Assembly: GCF_018687715.1 (NCBI RefSeq)
Contig: NC_056764.1
Coordinates: 4,900,501-4,964,500, forward strand
Reading direction: 5' to 3'
DNA length: 64,000 nucleotides
Source of the DNA: Carya illinoinensis
Taxonomy: Eukaryota > Streptophyta > Magnoliopsida > Fagales > Juglandaceae
Position 1 is the stretch's first letter. Each line of letters opens with the position of its first letter. A program made the translations under genes and the position numbers. The notes below the pieces were generated by a model that was given only the letters and a program-made list of their open reading frames with translations, made no database searches and was not told the origin of the DNA. Positions 60,572 through 64,000 of this stretch are shown in pieces.

Positions 60572-60619
<48 letters not shown>
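60454..60619. repeat. Long palindrome of CT and GA tracts
   Basis: Left arm: a CT tract (60454-60515, a few interruptions) then ATATAAATACCCCT up to 60529. Right arm: AGGGGTATTTATATGAGAGA from 60563, then GA to 60619. The 16-bp non-repetitive core of the arms is a perfect inverted repeat, and the spacer is 33 bp. The sequence can fold as a hairpin, and each arm holds a TATA-like TATAAATA. Confidence 0.92.
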
Positions 60620-60622
<3 letters not shown>

Positions 60623-61257
60623 CTCCCTCACCCTAATAGCTCAGGACCAATAGCCCATTGAAGAAAAACTTGTACCCTGAAAGACCTTATTTACACACGA
60701 TCACATTTTGATCGAATCTTCCCTTTCTTTTCTTTTATCTTTTCTCTCTCTTGAATGAGATATTCTTCTCATTTTCCTTAAGCAAAGTCGGGGTTGTGCC
60801 CACCATTATTATAAAAGGCACCTACAAATCTTTCTCTCTTTTCTCTTATTTTTTGAACTGCTGATTTTAAACGAGTGGTTTTTAATATTTGGCTTAAATT
60901 TGTGTTTATTTGGGCCTGGGACGTAAACATTAGGATTTTTTTTTAATTTTTTATTTTTTTCCCTTAAGTGAGCTTTCTGCTTGACACTTTTGGTGGTTAG
61001 TTTTTATAGGATTTGATCAGATCGTTAGTGGGAGAAACCCTTATTCTATTTTTTTTTTTTACATTATTAGGGTTACAAGCAGTGATTACTGTTTGTGCAT
61101 ATATTGGGAACTAGATTGTACAGCTAAGTTCCAATTGTTTTTTGAAATGGGACTCGTGGGTTCAGTGGCTTTTATTCTGGGTTCGAACATTGAATGTGCA
61201 AGATTGGATATCGGGAACTTCTTCTAAACAAGAACCAAGAGTTGCTTTAATATATAT
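60620..61257 (+). other. Possible leader of an unresolved transcript
   Basis: CCATTATTATAAAAGGCACC near 60802 resembles a TATA box and is followed by CT-rich leader-like sequence. No coding exon could be tied to it. The later solo LTR splits this stretch from 62606 onward. Confidence 0.3.
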
Positions 61258-61262
61258 ATATG

Positions 61263-62600
61263 TGTTGAACTCAAGGTTTCAAGATTTGTGTAATTATATA
61301 TCTACACATGAATTTTGATGATAACAAATGAATTCAAAGAATAAAGAAGTCTCAAGCTCAAGTTATCTACACAATGGAGTCAAGCACATCAAGGAAACAA
61401 GCATGAGCAAGTAGGTAACAAGTTCACATTAAAATTATAGAGTAATGTTATAAATCTCTTAAAAATTCAAAATTAAGATTAAGGCTCAAAATTAATATTT
61501 TATCATAAAGCATTAAAATACATTTTCCACATGTGCATGAATATTTTTGAAAATTAAATTTTAAAATTTTAAAAGATGATTGATTGTCATCTTTTACATG
61601 TGCATGCCTTGATTAAAGGGTTGAACTTTGAAAATATTAAAGATGATTGATTGTCATCTTTCACATGTGCATGTTTTATTTGAATATTTTCAAAAGTGAT
61701 TGATACTTTTTTTGACTTATGCAAAAGGTATATGATTTTGTTTGAAATATTTGAAAAGTAAAGTGTGCTCCTTTTGTCATACGCAAAAAGTAAAAGATTA
61801 GGTTTGATTTGTTTGAAAAGAAAAATGTGCTCCTTTTGTCATATGCCAAAAGTAAAAGATTAGGTTTGAAGTTTTTGAAAAATGAATGATGTTATATTTG
61901 ACAATTGAAAAAGAATAATATTTTATTTGAATTTTTTGAAAAAGTGAATGATATTGTCTTTGACATGTGAATCTTTTTTAATTTGAATATGAAGTCTCAT
62001 ATGCCTATAAATAGATCATTTGAGAGATTCACATTCACAACATCCAGAGCATACAATATTCATTCAAAACTTTCATTCTCTCTTCTCTAAGCATTGAGCC
62101 TTAATCCTTGTTCATTTTGAGAGATATAGTTTGCGCTGTATTGTTCTTATTTCACTCATTGAAGAGTGTTTTCTGATAACCTACCCACTATCAGCTCTTG
62201 TACCAGAAAAATGGTGTGTATAACCCTTATGCGTGTAGAAAATGTTTTACACGGGAAATAGTTGAATCACCACGTGTAAGGTGATTGCAAGTGTAGAGGG
62301 TGTTCTACACGGATCCTTTATAGCAGTGTTGTTCAAATGTGTAATAGGTTTCTATCTCCACCTGAAAGAGGTTGAATAGTGAATTTGGGGATCCTCAAGG
62401 GGTAGCTTGAGGCGAGGACGTAGGCAGTGGGGCCGAACCTCGTTAACATACTGAGTTTGCTTCTTTCTTACCCTTACTCTTTATATTTATTACTGTTTCG
62501 TATTTTGTTTATATTTTATATTGTATATTTGATTTATAATTGTTATTTTTTTAAATATAACTCAATTCACCCTCCTTTTGTGTTAGTCATCTGGACAACA
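61263..62600 (+). mobile_element. Solo LTR of an LTR retrotransposon (1338 bp)
   Basis: Starts TGTTGAACTCAAGG and ends CATCTGGACAACA, with a perfect 5-bp target duplication ATATG (61258-61262 and 62601-62605). No internal coding region, primer site or second LTR follows, so the interior was removed by recombination between LTRs. The ends look like those of long Copia LTRs (SIRE-like), from memory. Inside, two short repeats occur: GATGATTGATTGTCATCTTT(A/C)ACATGTGCATG at about 61575 and 61645, and CTCCTTTTGTCATA(C/T)GC at about 61770 and 61830. Confidence 0.87.
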
Positions 62601-62605
62601 ATATG

Positions 62606-64000
62606 CTTGATGCTTTTGTGGCACTGAGAATTCGTCTCTATTTAAAGGTTGTGGTGTGGTTTGCATTTGCTGCATATAGGTCATTAATCTTTAGTTAGGA
62701 AATGCTTCTGATACTGGTTTTGCTGCTGAGCAGGTAATCATTCTCTTTTGGTCTAGTGGGAAAGACAAGCCGATTGCTTGGGAATTGCTAAATTTGTCGA
62801 CAAATCGTCCGGGTGAACATATATTGATTGAACATATTTATCTGGCTAGATACGCTCGAGCTAATCAGTGTTTTTACAGCGGATCATGAGCTTTGGAGCC
62901 TTGTGCGACTCTTTTCTTCGTCTCGGGGTTTAATTATTTGTGCAGTTAGAGAAATTCTGTTGGTGTAGTGTTGGTTTTGGATACTGGATATCAGGAATTC
63001 TGATTAGTTGTGGTGACTTTAAATGGTCATGGAATGATTTTTTGAGCTAGAAATTAGTACAAGGTCATGCTGCATGGACAGGAGCATAATTTATGGTTCT
63101 TTCCTTTGTTGGAACATCAGCTCCGAAAACTAGGTGAAACTTTTTCGCTGGCAGAAGGGTCCCACCTTCTCATTTCAAGGATCACGTGCAATGTCTCGCT
63201 GCTTTCCATTTCCCCTCCAGGATATGAAAAGAGGGCTAGAATTGATGATACAAACCTACTAACAAAGGTTTATATACCATGTTTTCCATTAACTGCGGTT
63301 GTTAGCTTCAGTTAGGTTCATTCCTCATTGGCTCTTGCTTATATGGGTTTTATGCGATCCTGCCTATATTGAATTGTATGTTTTATCAGTATGCTTTGAC
63401 AAAAAAAAAAAAAATGGTATCTTTACGAGTATAGTGGAGGAAGTTTTAGGGGAATTATGGGTAGTACTTGAAACTTTTCTGCAAGACCGGAGAAACTTAT
63501 TAGGAACCCTCGAACAATGAGGAATCTGACTAGTTTAGGAAGAACAATCATGCTTGGTGAAGTATAAACTACTGGGGTATTTACGCTTTGATTTTAATAT
63601 TTACAAACTCATCCAACTTCTGCAAAGAGATGCTGACGTTGAAATTATTATTATGACCAATTTCTCCAAAATATCTTTGGAAATTCTGATGGATTCCCCA
63701 TACGCTGGCCATTATTGTACCGTTTTTCTAATTCTTGCTTACTTATGACTTCTGCAATGTCTGTTACTCCTCCTTGGCACTTCAAAATGTTTGAAATGCT
63801 CCCTTTGATAGGAAGACAGGTATGCCTAAGGTTTATGCGTAGAGGTGCAGCATCTAATATTAAGACACAAATCAAGCACACATATCTAGAGAAGAAAGTG
63901 GGAATTATATGTTTAGCTCACAACTAAGGTCATGCCTTAGCCAAGAGGGAAAGACATGGATGCTAAATGGGTTGGATTAAAGGTTACAATAAACTCAAAG
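62606..64000. other. Unresolved, no gene assigned
   Basis: Mixed-composition sequence with short frames (63067-63315, 63299-63520, 63715-63927) that show no known domain and no convincing splice chain. It may be non-coding leader or intron of a gene to the right of the window. Confidence 0.4.

Noticed and set aside
63067..63927. Several 60-80 codon frames near the right edge
   Set aside because: No domain, no consistent splice chain and no mutual overlap that would build a protein.

Overview
The window is nuclear DNA from a eudicot plant. It is AT-rich, has GT-AG introns, and is dominated by LTR retrotransposons, a Mutator-like element and AT-rich MITE-like repeats around a few single-copy genes. 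A woody Fagales-type genome (for example Juglandaceae) fits the general look of the repeats, but that is inference from memory. All exon models were built by hand from open frames, splice dinucleotides, phase agreement and family knowledge.

Layout. 1-4044: repeats (a 125-bp tandem array, TTAGGG-like motifs beside a possible MULE end, a 64-unit TC microsatellite). 4050-9137: a complete Copia element with two 526-bp LTRs, a 5-bp duplication and an uninterrupted 1301-residue gag-pol frame. 9860-10309: a small intronless gene for a hydrophobic protein. 13121-21778: a complete Mutator-like element flanked by a perfect 9-bp duplication. It carries two convergent genes: on the left an intact GRF-zinc-finger/coiled-coil/membrane-anchor protein, on the right a FAR1-type transposase gene of at least six exons with three in-frame stops. 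23665-30805: two tandem four-exon genes of the chloroplast-envelope quinone oxidoreductase (ceQORH) family. 31079-35951: an older, decayed Copia element. 36051-43362: a pentatricopeptide-repeat (PPR) pseudogene split by a third Copia element (38224-43344), which landed just after its sixth codon. 44363-47290: a third ceQORH paralogue on the minus strand. 50903-57677: a 17-exon MHK-type protein kinase gene, divergent from the third paralogue. 57700-64000: MITEs, a large CT/GA palindrome, a 1338-bp solo LTR and unresolved sequence.

How the parts relate. The stable core is the ceQORH cluster next to MHK. From memory the Arabidopsis homologues are adjacent loci (At4g13010 and At4g13020), so this looks like an old conserved gene pair, expanded here to three ceQORH copies and interrupted by two Copia insertions and a dead PPR gene. 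The best candidate for something new is the two-gene Mutator-like element. Its plan resembles maize MuDR (one gene from each end, convergent), but the partner gene encodes a GRF zinc-finger membrane-anchor protein that stays open while the transposase is broken. Many inferred nonsense changes in the mobile elements are of the C-to-T type, as expected from deamination of methylated cytosine.
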